Shown piece by piece: positions 24,894-34,964 of a stretch of DNA of 51,184 bases; the stretch's first letter is position 1, and each line of letters starts with the position of its first letter. A program made the translations under genes and the position numbers. The notes below the pieces were generated by a model. It searched no databases, was not told the DNA's origin, and saw only the letters and a program-made list of their open reading frames with translations. Source of the stretch: Bacteroidales bacterium (GTDB lineage: Bacteria; Bacteroidota; Bacteroidia; Bacteroidales; UBA932); NCBI GenBank assembly GCA_022653675.1, contig JALCST010000015.1:1-51184 (forward strand), written 5' to 3'.

Positions 24894-26603
24894 TTAATAG
24901 TCAAACGATGAACCGCCGATGAACTCCTTGATGACCGAAGTCGGCGGAACCACCTTTATTTCGTCGGGGGTCATGGCGACTATCAGGTCGAGGAATTTCA
25001 GGAGGCGGATTGCTTCGCCGTGAGCCGGGGAAGTCGAAGGAACCCTGCGGAGCAGCGGCTCGGCGTAATACTTGAGCAGCGGCAACTCGTAAATCAGGGC
25101 ACTGTTGAACATTATGTCGGCATTCTCCTGAAACGGGAATATGTTTTTCACCTCGCCTTTCCTTACGGAAGGCCAGCGCATGATCGTCTCCTCGGGAGTT
25201 ATCCCCCTGAACTGGTTGTCGCGTACGAGGCGCCGCAACAAGCGGTTGTCCGTAGTCGAAATGTTGTTGTTCTCGTCTATCGAGAGAGAAGTCAATGCGG
25301 AGGAAAAAATCCTGCATTTCCTGTTATTCGGTATCGCCTTGGTCAACAGGGGATTCAATGCATGAATGCCCTCCATTATCAGGACATCCTTTTCGCCGAG
25401 CGTCATCTTCTTACCATTGAACAGGCGCCTTCCCTTCTCGAAGTCGAAAGTAGGTATCCGGATCTCCTTTCCATCAAGCAGGTCGGTAAGCTGTTCGTTC
25501 AGGAAATCGAGGTCCAACGCATAAATGGATTCGAAATCGTAATCGCCTTTCTCGTCCTTCGGGGTATGCTCCCGGTCGACGAAATAGTTGTCAAGCCCGA
25601 TGACCTTGGGATTCAGGCCCGTTACCTTGCATTGCAACGCTATGCGCTTAGATGTTGTGGTTTTGCCACTCGACGAAGGACCTGCTATGAGGACCATCCT
25701 GACCTGGTCGCGACGGGCATAGATCTGGTCGGCGATTGCGGCATACCTCTTTTCGTGAAGGGCCTCGGCCACCTGGATAAGTTCCCTGGAATGGCCCGAT
25801 GTTATAGCCGCGTTAAGGCTTCCTACGGCACTTGCTCCCATTATATTGCACCAATTGGAATTCTGTTTGAGAACTTCGTACAGCTTGGTATCGTTCCCGA
25901 CCGACGGAATTTTTTCCGGATCGCTGATGCCGGGATACTGAAGCAGGAACCCGTCGAAGTAGGTGACGACATCCCAATGTTTAAGATATCCGGTCGAAGG
26001 AAGCAGCGGACCGTAGAAAGTATCTCCGTAACCGTCGAGATAATAGACTGAAACGAAGCACTTGCCGGTCGTTTCGACAAGTTTCGACTTCTCGGGGCGG
26101 TTATGGGAAAGGAATATCTTTTCGGCCTCCCCTGCAGGCTGTTTCACCCGGGAGAACGGCATGTCGGCCGCGATTATCTCGGCCATGCGGTTCTTTATGT
26201 TCCTTATGTCATCTCCGGTGACGGAAATGACTACGTAACGTCCGTCTTCATCCGGCTTGACTTCCCTCAGCTCCCCGTACAGACCGCCAGGCAATGCGTA
26301 ATCCAGGACAAGGGACTTGTCCGGATACAGGTCGGCCATCGCTTTCTGCAGGACGAAACAAAGCGAACGTATGTACGTTCTGCGTCCGTCGAGCGCGGTA
26401 TAATCAAGGTACCGGACAACATGGGGATTATATATCCTGTAATCGAGCGATTTCAAGCGGTTGTCTACATAAACAGCCATCGCCGGCGTTTTCAGCTCCG
26501 GATTGATCATGCCCATCAGTTCCTTGAGGGAGGAATCCGGGTCAAAGGAGTATTCCTTTCCTGTGTTCTCACAAATTACTCTCAATTTTTCCAATTTTTC
26601 CAT
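24894..26603 (-). CDS. Nucleoside (uridine) kinase with TGS/ThrRS-like N-terminal region
   Basis: A 569-residue protein starting at the ATG at 26603 (MEKLEKLRVICENTGKEY). Residues 1-60 resemble a TGS domain and residues about 60-230 the second additional domain of threonyl-tRNA synthetase. The kinase part begins with VRMVLIAGPSSSGKTTTSKR, Walker A at 308-316, followed by VIGLDNYFVDREHTP, the substrate-binding region of uridine kinase/phosphoribulokinase-like enzymes. It likely phosphorylates a nucleoside, but the substrate cannot be read from the sequence. The upstream region holds a -7 element. Confidence 0.88.
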   Translation of the reverse strand: MEKLEKLRVICENTGKEYSFDPDSSLKELMGMINPELKTPAMAVYVDNRLKSLDYRIYNPHVVRYLDYTALDGRRTYIRSLCFVLQKAMADLYPDKSLVLDYALPGGLYGELREVKPDEDGRYVVISVTGDDIRNIKNRMAEIIAADMPFSRVKQPAGEAEKIFLSHNRPEKSKLVETTGKCFVSVYYLDGYGDTFYGPLLPSTGYLKHWDVVTYFDGFLLQYPGISDPEKIPSVGNDTKLYEVLKQNSNWCNIMGASAVGSLNAAITSGHSRELIQVAEALHEKRYAAIADQIYARRDQVRMVLIAGPSSSGKTTTSKRIALQCKVTGLNPKVIGLDNYFVDREHTPKDEKGDYDFESIYALDLDFLNEQLTDLLDGKEIRIPTFDFEKGRRLFNGKKMTLGEKDVLIMEGIHALNPLLTKAIPNNRKCRIFSSALTSLSIDENNNISTTDNRLLRRLVRDNQFRGITPEETIMRWPSVRKGEVKNIFPFQENADIMFNSALIYELPLLKYYAEPLLRRVPSTSPAHGEAIRLLKFLDLIVAMTPDEIKVVPPTSVIKEFIGGSSFDY

Positions 26604-26611
26604 AACTCTTG

Positions 26612-26619
26612 CAAAAATA
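26612..26619 (-). promoter_or_regulatory. -7 element of the nucleoside kinase-que operon
   Basis: Minus strand TATTTTTG fits TAnnTTTG, with TTG at 26641-26643 placed 21 bp upstream as a possible -33 element. The ATG begins 8 bp after it. This may drive the whole run of genes down to 19379. Confidence 0.55.
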
Positions 26620-26672
26620 CGAAAACGACTCGGACAATCGCAATATACATGCCTGAATCCAAGCGTAAACAA

Positions 26673-29480
26673 TTAATGTTTCAGGCAATCCTTCAGATAT
26701 ATGCCTGTGACGGAATCGGGATTGGCGGCTATCTCTTCCGGAGTGCCGCTGGCAATTATGCGCCCTCCTGATTCTCCACCTCCCGGTCCCATGTCGAATA
26801 TGTAATCGACGGATTTAAGGACATCGAGGTTATGTTCTATTATGACCACCGTATTGCCGCAGTCGACGAGTCTCTGAAGTACTCCCATAAGGACTTTTAT
26901 ATCCTCGAAATGAAGGCCGGTAGTAGGTTCGTCAAGAAGGTATAGGGTATTGCCGGTATCCTTTTTGGCAAGCTCCGCAGCAAGTTTCACGCGCTGGCTT
27001 TCGCCGCCGCTGAGGGTGGTGGACGGCTGCCCGAGTTTCACATAGCCTACGCCCACGTCCACCAGGGCCTTCAGGCGCGGTACGATGGACGGGATATTGG
27101 AGAAAAATTCGCAAGCTTCGGAAATCGGCATTTCGAGTACCTCGTATATGTTCTTTCCCTTGTAGCGCACCGCAAGGGTGTCAGGCTTGTAACGCTTGCC
27201 CCCGCATTCGCTGCAGGTAACCTGCGCCGGCGGAAGGAAATTCATCTCGACCACCTGGACTCCCGCCCCCTTGCAAACCTCGCATCTGCCGCCCTTGACA
27301 TTGAACGAAAACCTTCCGGCCTTGAATCCTCGCACCTTGGCGTCAGGCGTCTCGCCGAACAACGTGCGGATTTCGGAAAACACGTTGGTATATGTCGCAG
27401 GATTGCTGCGCGGCGTGCGGCCTATCGGCGTCTGGTCTATCCGGATTACCTTGTCGATGTTCTGAATCCCGGCGATCCTGTCGTAAGGCAACGGAGGCTG
27501 CAGCGAACGGTAGAACCTTTTGCTGAGAATCGGCATCAGCGTGTCGTTGATCAGCGATGACTTGCCGCTGCCGCTTACGCCGGAAATGCCGATCAGGCAG
27601 CCGAGCGGCAACTTGAGGTCCACCGACTTCAGGTTATTGCCGCGGGCCCCGTACAACTCCAGAAATTTCCCGTTCCCCTTCCGGCGAACCGCAGGCACTT
27701 CTATCTTCCGGATTCCCTGCAAATAGTCCAGCGTTATGCTTTCCGGCCCCTTCCACTCTCCGATATCCTGCGGCCTGCCGTTGTAAAGCAGGTACCCTCC
27801 GCGAACGCCGGCATAGGGACCGAGATCCACCAGCCAGTCGGCGCTCCTCATGGTCTCTTCGTCGTGTTCCACCACCATAACCGAATTTCCCTCGTCGCAC
27901 AGCTTGCGAAGCGAATCGATCAATTTACGGTTGTCCCTCTGATGCAAGCCTATCGAAGGTTCGTCCAATATGTAGAGCACGTTCACGAGCTTGCTCCCGA
28001 TCTGGGTCGCAAGCCGGATCCTCTGCCCTTCGCCGCCGCTGAGGCTTCTGGTGGAACGGTCGAGCGACAGATAATCCAGACCGACGTCCATCATGAACCC
28101 TATGCGCTCCTTAAGCTCCTTCAGGATATCCGCAGCAATGATCCCGTCCCTTTCGGAAAGCTTTCCGGGCAGAGAGCAGATCCATTCGTATAGAAGCGAG
28201 ATATCCATCCTGGCTACCTCGGCGATGTTTTTTCCGTCGATCCTGAAATAAAGGGATTCCTTCTTCAACCTCGTGCCACCGCATACCGGACAGGTAATTT
28301 CCTCCACGTAGCGGTCCTTCTTGTCGAGCAATCCGTCGCTCTCGTTGCCGTTTACCTCCACCTTGGACAGTATGCCGGGGAACGCCACCATCTGGGAATC
28401 CACTCCGCTGCCGACGCGGAAAAGCTCGTCAGAACCATACAAAAGCATGTTCAGGGTCTCCTCAGGAATATCCCTTATCGGATCATGAAGGGAAAAACCG
28501 TACCGTTTCGCGACCGACGAGAGAAGGTCGAACATCGAATTGTCCCGCATAGGCCCCACCGGCAGTATCCCGCCGTCGGCTATGGACTTCGAATTATCCG
28601 GAATGATCCTGGAAATGTCGGCCTTAGCTATGACGCCCAGGCCGTGGCAATGCGGACAAGCCCCCTGTGGGGAATTGAAGGAGAATGTAAACGGGGCGGG
28701 AAGCGGGAACGAGATCCCGGAATCCGGACAGACGAGATTCTTGCTGTAAAAAGAGGTCTCCCCGCTCTCAATGTCGTACAAGGCTATGGAACCCTTGCCC
28801 TGGTTCAACGCCGTTGCCACGGATTCAGATATGCGTTTGATATCCTTTTCATCGGGAATCAGCTTATCCACGACAAGGTCTATGAAATGCTGTTTGTAGC
28901 GGTCGAGCTGCGGGATGTCGGCCATGTAGTAAAGTTTGCCGTCCACACGCATCTGGCTGTATCCGCGGCGTGTGAACTGTTGTATGAGATCCTTGTTGTT
29001 ACCTTTCCTACCCTTTACAAGAGGAGCCATCAGGAGGCATTTCCGTCCCTTGTACCTGTCGATCACAAGCCTGACGATCTGGTCGTCTGTGTACCTGACC
29101 ATTTCCTTGCCAGTGACCGGCGAATATGCCTTTGCTATGCGAGCGTAAAGAAGCCTTAGGAAATCGTAGATTTCTGTGATAGTGCCGACAGTCGAGCGCG
29201 GATTGCGGCCGACAGTCTTCTGCTCGATGGCAATTATCGGACTCAGCCCGTCGATCTCATCCACGTCAGGTTTGTCGAGCACTCCGACGAATTGCCTTAC
29301 GTACGAACTCATCGTATCCATATAGCGCCTCTGGCCTTCGGCATAAATCGTGTCGAAAGCGAGCGAAGATTTCCCGCTGCCGCTCAGTCCCGTAACCACC
29401 ACAAGGCATCCGCGCGGAATCTTCAGGCTTATGTTCTTCAAATTATGAGCACGGGCACCCCTGATCTCGATGTAATCCAT
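26673..29480 (-). CDS. uvrA: Excinuclease ABC subunit A
   Basis: Damage-recognition ATPase of nucleotide excision repair. The 935-residue length is normal. The first ATP site starts at GLSGSGKSS (31-39) with signature [12 protein letters not shown]; the second has [10 protein letters not shown] and [13 protein letters not shown]. Zinc modules are visible as [16 protein letters not shown] and the CEVCKGAG ... CSECGGKRY pair. It begins 22 bp after the metallo-hydrolase gene, but a -7 element in that gap gives it its own promoter. Confidence 0.98.
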   Translation of the reverse strand: MDYIEIRGARAHNLKNISLKIPRGCLVVVTGLSGSGKSSLAFDTIYAEGQRRYMDTMSSYVRQFVGVLDKPDVDEIDGLSPIIAIEQKTVGRNPRSTVGTITEIYDFLRLLYARIAKAYSPVTGKEMVRYTDDQIVRLVIDRYKGRKCLLMAPLVKGRKGNNKDLIQQFTRRGYSQMRVDGKLYYMADIPQLDRYKQHFIDLVVDKLIPDEKDIKRISESVATALNQGKGSIALYDIESGETSFYSKNLVCPDSGISFPLPAPFTFSFNSPQGACPHCHGLGVIAKADISRIIPDNSKSIADGGILPVGPMRDNSMFDLLSSVAKRYGFSLHDPIRDIPEETLNMLLYGSDELFRVGSGVDSQMVAFPGILSKVEVNGNESDGLLDKKDRYVEEITCPVCGGTRLKKESLYFRIDGKNIAEVARMDISLLYEWICSLPGKLSERDGIIAADILKELKERIGFMMDVGLDYLSLDRSTRSLSGGEGQRIRLATQIGSKLVNVLYILDEPSIGLHQRDNRKLIDSLRKLCDEGNSVMVVEHDEETMRSADWLVDLGPYAGVRGGYLLYNGRPQDIGEWKGPESITLDYLQGIRKIEVPAVRRKGNGKFLELYGARGNNLKSVDLKLPLGCLIGISGVSGSGKSSLINDTLMPILSKRFYRSLQPPLPYDRIAGIQNIDKVIRIDQTPIGRTPRSNPATYTNVFSEIRTLFGETPDAKVRGFKAGRFSFNVKGGRCEVCKGAGVQVVEMNFLPPAQVTCSECGGKRYKPDTLAVRYKGKNIYEVLEMPISEACEFFSNIPSIVPRLKALVDVGVGYVKLGQPSTTLSGGESQRVKLAAELAKKDTGNTLYLLDEPTTGLHFEDIKVLMGVLQRLVDCGNTVVIIEHNLDVLKSVDYIFDMGPGGGESGGRIIASGTPEEIAANPDSVTGIYLKDCLKH

Positions 29481-29487
29481 TGGGCCG

Positions 29488-29495
29488 CAAATTTA
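29488..29495 (-). promoter_or_regulatory. -7 element of uvrA
   Basis: Minus strand TAAATTTG, a perfect TAnnTTTG match between the upstream stop and the uvrA ATG. It ends 7 bp before the ATG, so the transcript would be nearly leaderless. Confidence 0.55.
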
Positions 29496-29502
29496 CGAAA
29501 AA

Positions 29503-30150
29503 CTATCTTATGAAAGGATTGCCGGAGAGTTCATTCGAAATGGTGGTCTTGTAACCGTGCCCCGGGAAGACTTCGGTTTCGGGCGGCAGGACCATCAGTT
29601 TCGCCCGTATGCAGGTGACTAGCTGTTCACAATTACCGCCCGGCAGGTCGGTACGACCTACGCTTCCATCGAAGAGAGTATCGCCCGTGAAAAGCATCGC
29701 ATCCGCCTTGTCGTAGAAACAAAGCCCTCCTTTCGTATGTCCCGGTGTAGAAATGACGGAAAAAGAGGTGTCGCCGAAAGTGATCGTGTCGCCGTCGTCG
29801 ACATGCCGCACATTTTTCATCACCGGTTGCACTATCCCGTCGATACCGCAAGCGGCGCATTGCCTTGCGGCATCGTGCAGAAGGTCATCGTCGCGAAGCG
29901 AATAGCAGATTTCGGGATTCCACTCGTCTATCAGGAAACTGAGCCCCATCACATGGTCGAAGTGGCAATGCGTAAGAAGGACCTTCGCCGGAGGTTGCAC
30001 CCCTTCGGCGGCAATGCATTTTACAAGACGGGAAAACTCGCCGGCATCCTGATAGCCGGCATCCACGACCACGCTCCTCCCTTCTTCATCCCAAAGAAGG
30101 TAACTGCAGGAACGAATGGGATTAACGTAAAAAACCTTGTATTTCAACAT
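29503..30150 (-). CDS. MBL-fold metallo-hydrolase, glyoxalase II-like
   Basis: A 215-residue metallo-beta-lactamase-fold enzyme. The metal motif is THCHFDH (H61, H63, D65, H66), followed by STPGHTKGG and FTGDTLFDGSVGRTDL, with the last histidine in FPGHGYKT. This is the short form without the glyoxalase II carboxy domain. It probably hydrolyses a thioester, but the substrate is unknown. It is divergent from the deoxynucleoside kinase gene. Confidence 0.9.
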   Translation of the reverse strand: MLKYKVFYVNPIRSCSYLLWDEEGRSVVVDAGYQDAGEFSRLVKCIAAEGVQPPAKVLLTHCHFDHVMGLSFLIDEWNPEICYSLRDDDLLHDAARQCAACGIDGIVQPVMKNVRHVDDGDTITFGDTSFSVISTPGHTKGGLCFYDKADAMLFTGDTLFDGSVGRTDLPGGNCEQLVTCIRAKLMVLPPETEVFPGHGYKTTISNELSGNPFIR

Positions 30151-30177
30151 TATCCAATATTGTTTACCTTATATTTA

Positions 30178-30185
30178 CAAAAATA
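30178..30185 (-). promoter_or_regulatory. -7 element of the metallo-hydrolase gene
   Basis: Minus strand TATTTTTG, TAnnTTTG match, 27 bp upstream of the ATG and 13 bp from the opposing kinase -7 element. Confidence 0.5.
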
Positions 30186-30198
30186 AGAAAATCGTTTG

Positions 30199-30206
30199 TA
30201 ATTTTG
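30199..30206 (+). promoter_or_regulatory. -7 element of the deoxynucleoside kinase gene
   Basis: TAATTTTG, TAnnTTTG match, 22 bp upstream of the ATG at 30229; TTTA at 30174-30177 sits 21 bp upstream as a weak -33 element. Confidence 0.5.
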
Positions 30207-30228
30207 TATACAATAAAAACGAATCGAC

Positions 30229-30843
30229 ATGCACATAGCGATAGCAGGCAACATCGGGAGCGGCAAAACGACCCTGACCCGGATGCTCACCCAGCAGTAC
30301 GGCTGGACACCGAAATACGAATCCGTGGATTATAATCCATATCTGGCCGACTTCTACAACGATATGGCCCGCTGGTCGTTCAACCTCCAGATCTATTTCC
30401 TGAACAGGAGGTTCAAGGACGTGGTGGAAATATCAAAGGCAAAGGGTGTCATCGTCCAAGACCGCACCATATACGAGGACGCACGCATATTCGCCCCTAA
30501 CCTGCACGATATGGGACTTATGTCGTCAAGGGATTTCGACAATTACCAGGACCTCTTCTCCCTCATGCTGTCGCTCGTCAAACCTCCGGACCTTCTCGTT
30601 TACCTTCGCAGCTCCATTCCGAACCTGGTGAGCCAGATCCAGAAGCGCGGACGCGAATACGAAGCGTCAATCCGCATAGACTACCTGAAAGGGCTGAACG
30701 ACAAATACGAAAACTGGATCGGCAACTACCGCGACGGAAAGTTGATGATCGTTGACGTCGATAAATTGAAATTCGAAGAAAATCCGGAAGATTTCTCCAC
30801 TATTCTCGACATGATAGACGGGGAATTGCACGGGTTGTTCTGA
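30229..30843 (+). CDS. Deoxynucleoside kinase
   Basis: Phosphorylates deoxynucleosides in the salvage pathway. The 204-residue protein starts with the P-loop MHIAIAGNIGSGKTTL (7-14), then the substrate-site YESVDYNPYLADFY region and the conserved VIVQDRTIYEDARIF (about residues 76-90), whose DR pair matches the ERS/DRS motif of the dCK/dGK family. The lid arginines are in IQKRGREYE. Deoxyadenosine or deoxyguanosine is the usual substrate of this bacterial group, but base choice is not visible here. Confidence 0.9.
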   Translation: MHIAIAGNIGSGKTTLTRMLTQQYGWTPKYESVDYNPYLADFYNDMARWSFNLQIYFLNRRFKDVVEISKAKGVIVQDRTIYEDARIFAPNLHDMGLMSSRDFDNYQDLFSLMLSLVKPPDLLVYLRSSIPNLVSQIQKRGREYEASIRIDYLKGLNDKYENWIGNYRDGKLMIVDVDKLKFEENPEDFSTILDMIDGELHGLF

Positions 30844-30867
30844 CGCCCCCGAGACAATCGGATCTCC

Positions 30868-31371
30868 CTACTCGTTCGAAATCACATACGGATCGGTGAC
30901 GGAAACGGTGACCGCACTGTCGGCGTCGTTGATCTTAACGAGATAATATCTCGCCGTATAACTGATAGTAGCAGATTCGTCCGCCAAAGCGGCGGCACTG
31001 TCTTCAAGTTTCTTCTGGAAAGCGGAATTTATATTCCCGATGTCGGTCTGATAGACCTTGGAATACTGGCCGAACTTTTCTACGGCATCGCTGTCCATCT
31101 GCGCCTCTGCTTCGGATTCCGAATATTCGGATTTCAAAGCCGTCTCGTACCAGGCTCCGGCCACATAACTTTGCATGGTCCTGATCATGGAATCTACGCT
31201 GTTCTTTATGGCCCGGTATGTCTTAGCCGAAACAGGCACATCGGTCCCGGTCGTATCTGCCATGTAATACACATTGTACACCCTCGAATAATAAGGATTG
31301 TCATCGCAACCGGAGAGAAGCACGGCAAAAAACACAATTGCAACGGGTAAAGCTAAAAGAGATTTCTTCAT
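30868..31371 (-). CDS. Small lipoprotein of unknown function
   Basis: A 167-residue protein with a lipoprotein signal peptide ending LLSGC (C22), so it is a lipid-anchored envelope protein. The mature part is hydrophilic and mostly helical, acidic (SEYSESEAEAQMDSDAVEK), and ends in a strand-rich segment (ARYYLVKINDADSAVTVSV). I do not recognise the family. It is downstream of radA on the same strand across 72 bp and converges on the deoxynucleoside kinase gene. Confidence 0.75.
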   Translation of the reverse strand: MKKSLLALPVAIVFFAVLLSGCDDNPYYSRVYNVYYMADTTGTDVPVSAKTYRAIKNSVDSMIRTMQSYVAGAWYETALKSEYSESEAEAQMDSDAVEKFGQYSKVYQTDIGNINSAFQKKLEDSAAALADESATISYTARYYLVKINDADSAVTVSVTDPYVISNE

Positions 31372-31443
31372 ATTTTATATTATACAACATTTGAATCATA
31401 CACATTCACTCAGATTTCATACCGTATTTTCCATATAAGTACG

Positions 31444-32847
31444 CTATCTGCCAATATGTTTAAGAACACTACCGATATCGGGTACCGGAACGATTCCGAT
31501 GGTATCGCCCGGAATCCTTGCAAGGGCGGAATCCTTATTGAACGATGAAACGAAAATTTCCTCGAAGCCCAGTTTTCTGGCCTCGGCTATCCGGCGCTCG
31601 ACCTGCGTAACGGGACGGATTTCGCCGCTCAAGCCTACCTCGGCGGCAAAGCAACATCTCTGGGAAACCGGAATATCCAGATTCGACGAAAGCACAGCTA
31701 CGACCACTGCGAGATCTATCGCCGGATCGCCGACGCGCAACCCTCCGGCCATGTTGAGAAAAACATCCTTGGATCCGAGCCTGAACCCGGCACGCTTTTC
31801 CAACACTGCAAGCAGCATATTGAGTCTTCGAACGTCGAAGCCCGTAGCCGAGCGCTGCGGCATTCCGTATGCGGCGCTGCTCACAAGAGCCTGCACCTCT
31901 ATCATCAGGGGACGGGTACCGTCGAGCATCGACCCGATCGCGATTCCGCTCAAGTCTTCCTTGTGCATCGGAATAAAGAGCTCGGAAGGATTCGTGACTT
32001 CGCGCAACCCGGCGCCGGTCATTTCGAAAACGGCGATCTCGTCCGTCGAGCCGAAACGGTTCTTCATGCTCCTGAGAATTCTGTACGCCCCCCTGGAATC
32101 CCCCTCGAATTGGAGTACCACGTCTACTATGTGCTCCAGCACTTTAGGCCCGGCGATAGTGCCGTCCTTGGTTATGTGGCCCACGAGAATGACCGGAATG
32201 CCGGTAGCCTTGGCCATCCTCAGCAATGCTGAGGCACACTCCTTGACTTGGGAAACGCTTCCGGCGGAAGCATCGAGCTTCTCGCTGTAGACCGTCTGTA
32301 TGGAATCTATCACAAGTATGTCAGGCCCCGTTTCCCGCGCTATCTTCACTATGTTCTCGAGTACGGTCTCGCCAAGCACCTGGCATTGGCTTTGATTGCC
32401 TCCCAGTCTCTGTGCGCGAAGCTTTATCTGCTTCGGGCTTTCCTCCCCGCTCACATAAAGGGTATTAAGGCCCTTGCAATGCAAAGCGACCTGCAGGGAG
32501 AGCGTGGACTTCCCGATGCCGGGTTCGCCCCCGAGCAATACGAGGCTGCCTTCCACTAGCCCGCCGCCGAGAAGGCGGTCGACCTCAACGCTGCCCAGAG
32601 TCATGCGGTTCTCGTCGGTGGCAGCGACTTTGTCGAGGGATTCAGGCTTCTGGTTCCTGAAGCCAAGGAAACTCTTTTTTCTGGAAGTATATGCCTCGTC
32701 CTTCTCCGCCGCTTCGGGATCGTGGCCCCCGACAGGTTCTTCCACCAACGTATTCCACTCCCCGCATGCCGGGCACCTACCCATCCACTGGTGGTACTCG
32801 TTCCCACAATTGGAACAGAACCAGGCTGTCTTCTTCGCAGATTTCAT
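31444..32847 (-). CDS. radA: DNA repair protein RadA
   Basis: RecA-like ATPase that drives branch migration in recombination repair. From the ATG at 32847 the product is 467 residues. It has the zinc finger C11-C14 / C25-C28 (WFCSNCGNEYHQWMGRCPAC), Walker A EPGIGKST at 108-115, the RadA-specific KNRFGST motif in the ATPase core, and the Lon-like carboxy domain from about 290. An in-frame upstream ATG at 32901 is rejected because it lies beyond the promoter and lacks family support. Confidence 0.96.
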   Translation of the reverse strand: MKSAKKTAWFCSNCGNEYHQWMGRCPACGEWNTLVEEPVGGHDPEAAEKDEAYTSRKKSFLGFRNQKPESLDKVAATDENRMTLGSVEVDRLLGGGLVEGSLVLLGGEPGIGKSTLSLQVALHCKGLNTLYVSGEESPKQIKLRAQRLGGNQSQCQVLGETVLENIVKIARETGPDILVIDSIQTVYSEKLDASAGSVSQVKECASALLRMAKATGIPVILVGHITKDGTIAGPKVLEHIVDVVLQFEGDSRGAYRILRSMKNRFGSTDEIAVFEMTGAGLREVTNPSELFIPMHKEDLSGIAIGSMLDGTRPLMIEVQALVSSAAYGMPQRSATGFDVRRLNMLLAVLEKRAGFRLGSKDVFLNMAGGLRVGDPAIDLAVVVAVLSSNLDIPVSQRCCFAAEVGLSGEIRPVTQVERRIAEARKLGFEEIFVSSFNKDSALARIPGDTIGIVPVPDIGSVLKHIGR

Positions 32848-32866
32848 AATTACGGCTTTTCCGGGA

Positions 32867-32874
32867 CAAATATA
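32867..32874 (-). promoter_or_regulatory. -7 element of radA
   Basis: Minus strand TATATTTG, TAnnTTTG match, 19 bp upstream of the ATG and 14 bp from the opposing -7 element of the serine hydrolase gene. Confidence 0.55.
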
Positions 32875-32888
32875 ACAACAAAACATCT

Positions 32889-32896
32889 TAACTTTG
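32889..32896 (+). promoter_or_regulatory. -7 element of the serine hydrolase gene
   Basis: TAACTTTG, TAnnTTTG match, ending 5 bp before the ATG at 32902, so the transcript should have almost no 5' leader. No -33 element is evident. Confidence 0.55.
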
Positions 32897-32901
32897 TCCA
32901 T

Positions 32902-34515
32902 ATGAAAAAAACTCTGACCTGTGCCTTTTCAGTTCTGCTTGCGGTTTCCTTATACGCCGGTCCGGCACCGCGTATCCAAGTCCCGCAAACATCCCGCCGC
33001 GACTCGATATCGGCGAACATCCAGAATTACATATGCCGGATAATGGCCGACTGGAAGATACCGGGAATGGCCGTAGCCATAGAGCAGAATGACAGCATAC
33101 TGTTCTGCAAGGGATTCGGCGTAAAGGAACTTCACGGAGCCGGCGACACCGGTTTCGTGGACGAACATACCCTTTTCCAGATAGGGTCAGTTTCCAAATC
33201 GTTCACCGCAGCACTTGTCGCCCAACTGGTGGACGAAGGAAAGATTTCATGGGAAGACACGGTCAAGAACATCCTTCCCGATTTCGAGATGTACGACCCT
33301 TGGGTGACCGCCAACATGCAGGTCAAGGATATAATGACGCACAGGTTCGGCCTCAAGGAACAGATCGGGACATACATCCCCAATCTCGGATACGACCGCG
33401 ACGACATATACGAAATGCTCAGGCTGATTCCTCCAGCCTACAGTTTCCGCGGCGATTTCCAATACTCGAACATAGCCTTCGAGATAGCTGCGCGCATAAT
33501 CGAAAGGGAGACGGGCGAAAGCTGGGAAAAGAATGTGCACGAAAGGATATTCGACAGGCTCGGCATGCATGACTCCAAAGTAGGCGGAAGGGAATTCGCG
33601 GCGACGGAAGATCTCGCCACCCCCCATGACTGGGGGTTCCGCGGCGACAGCATCTACGTCGTGCCGGAATACGGGCCGGAACAGGCTCTCTGGTGGCTTA
33701 CGCAGATCGAACCTGCAGGGGGAGTCTGCTGCTCGGTGACAGATCTGCTCAAATGGGCGGAGTTCCACCTACACGGCGGCAAGGCGCCCGCCGTCGCATG
33801 TCCCGACAGCCTATGCCCAACCGACTCGGTGAGCGTGATCTCCGGAAAGCAGATGAAATACCTGCACAAGGGACAGACTATCGCCTCCCAGGGTGACGAC
33901 AGGATCCTGCTGTACGCCCAGGGCTGGTACGTGGAGCAGACTTCCGAAGGACGCGTATATTATCACACCGGAACGACATGGGGGTTCACCACACTCTGTT
34001 TCTTCATGCCGCAGCTCGACCTGGCCGGTGCTGTCCTTGTGGATTCGGAGACATCCTCGAAACCGCGTTTTTCGATAATGCGGCGCACCATCGACCTGTT
34101 CTCGGACAGGCCGGACGAAGACTACAGCGGGAAATGGCTCGCAGAGTGGTACTCCGACAACCGTATCGCCGATACCACGGCTTCGGTTACTAACGCAGCT
34201 GCAGCCGGACGAAGCGACAGCACCCTCGTCATACCCGCGGCCGAATTGGATACAATAACGGGCAACTATGCCAATACGCCACTTTTCGGAAATGCCTCCG
34301 TGACGGTAGAGAACGGCACGCCATATATTACGATAGGCAAACAGGGATGGAAACATCCGATGAAATATGTGAAGCAGGATTCCTACACCTTCCGCAGCGA
34401 CGGTCACGAATTCGGAATAGAATTCAAGACCGTTCCTACAAATGGAAAAGCATACTCATTTTCGATAGACTGGGGATACGGGGAGCCGTTCCCCGATTGG
34501 GTGCGTTCGAAGTGA
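32902..34515 (+). CDS. Secreted serine hydrolase, class C beta-lactamase family
   Basis: A 537-residue exported protein: signal peptide (MKKTLTCAFSVLLAVSLYAG), then a penicillin-binding-type domain with S96-V-S-K99 (SxxK), Y188-S-N190 (YxN) and YYHTGTTWGF as the third motif, and from about residue 420 a lipocalin-like carboxy domain (DTITGNYANTPLFGNASVTV). Members cut peptide or ester bonds, often of D-amino acid peptides; the substrate is unknown. The longer frame back to 32722 overlaps radA and is rejected. It converges with the next lipoprotein gene, 6 bp between stops. Confidence 0.9.
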   Translation: MKKTLTCAFSVLLAVSLYAGPAPRIQVPQTSRRDSISANIQNYICRIMADWKIPGMAVAIEQNDSILFCKGFGVKELHGAGDTGFVDEHTLFQIGSVSKSFTAALVAQLVDEGKISWEDTVKNILPDFEMYDPWVTANMQVKDIMTHRFGLKEQIGTYIPNLGYDRDDIYEMLRLIPPAYSFRGDFQYSNIAFEIAARIIERETGESWEKNVHERIFDRLGMHDSKVGGREFAATEDLATPHDWGFRGDSIYVVPEYGPEQALWWLTQIEPAGGVCCSVTDLLKWAEFHLHGGKAPAVACPDSLCPTDSVSVISGKQMKYLHKGQTIASQGDDRILLYAQGWYVEQTSEGRVYYHTGTTWGFTTLCFFMPQLDLAGAVLVDSETSSKPRFSIMRRTIDLFSDRPDEDYSGKWLAEWYSDNRIADTTASVTNAAAAGRSDSTLVIPAAELDTITGNYANTPLFGNASVTVENGTPYITIGKQGWKHPMKYVKQDSYTFRSDGHEFGIEFKTVPTNGKAYSFSIDWGYGEPFPDWVRSK

Positions 34516-34521
34516 AAAAGC

Positions 34522-34944
34522 CTACTGCGCACGAGTGAAAGTATATGTCGTAGAAGTTCCGTCGCTGAACATCACTATGGTTTTCAAGGTATTCTCGTCT
34601 ATCACATAGTATGGGGTAGATACTTTCCCCTTGTGTTCGCTTTCCGTAGGAGAATACTGCCAAAGCGAAATCGTACTGCCGTCGAGCCGGTAAACATAAT
34701 AATTCTGTATACCGATCAAATTTCCCGAGAGAGGGGCGTTCCCTACGGCCGAATATATCATGACGTCGGAATTGTCCGTTCCGTATTTGGTAAAAGTCAG
34801 GGTATAGTAAACATCCTCATTGAGAATGGCTGAATGATATCCGAAACGGGAAAAGACGGAGCCGTCAAGAGTGGAGATTTTCTGACAACCCCCTAATGCG
34901 AAAGCACATAAGGCAAGACATAAAAGCGTCAACGTTTTTTTCAT
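34522..34944 (-). CDS. Small lipoprotein, paralogue of 45523-45894
   Basis: A 140-residue lipoprotein (lipobox LGGC, C20) of beta-strand character. Its central part (SGNLIGIQNYYVYRLDGSTI) aligns with TGNLVGDPNHYTYVLNYPTL in the small lipoprotein at 45523-45894, and both begin the mature part with CQK. This suggests a lipocalin-like family of unknown function. Its promoter has both -33 and -7 elements. Confidence 0.75.
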   Translation of the reverse strand: MKKTLTLLCLALCAFALGGCQKISTLDGSVFSRFGYHSAILNEDVYYTLTFTKYGTDNSDVMIYSAVGNAPLSGNLIGIQNYYVYRLDGSTISLWQYSPTESEHKGKVSTPYYVIDENTLKTIVMFSDGTSTTYTFTRAQ

Positions 34945-34964
34945 AGGTTTGGATTTTTAATATT

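Noticed and set aside
25020..26051. 343-residue plus-strand frame opposite the nucleoside kinase
   Set aside because: Antisense shadow; the kinase P-loop is on the minus strand.
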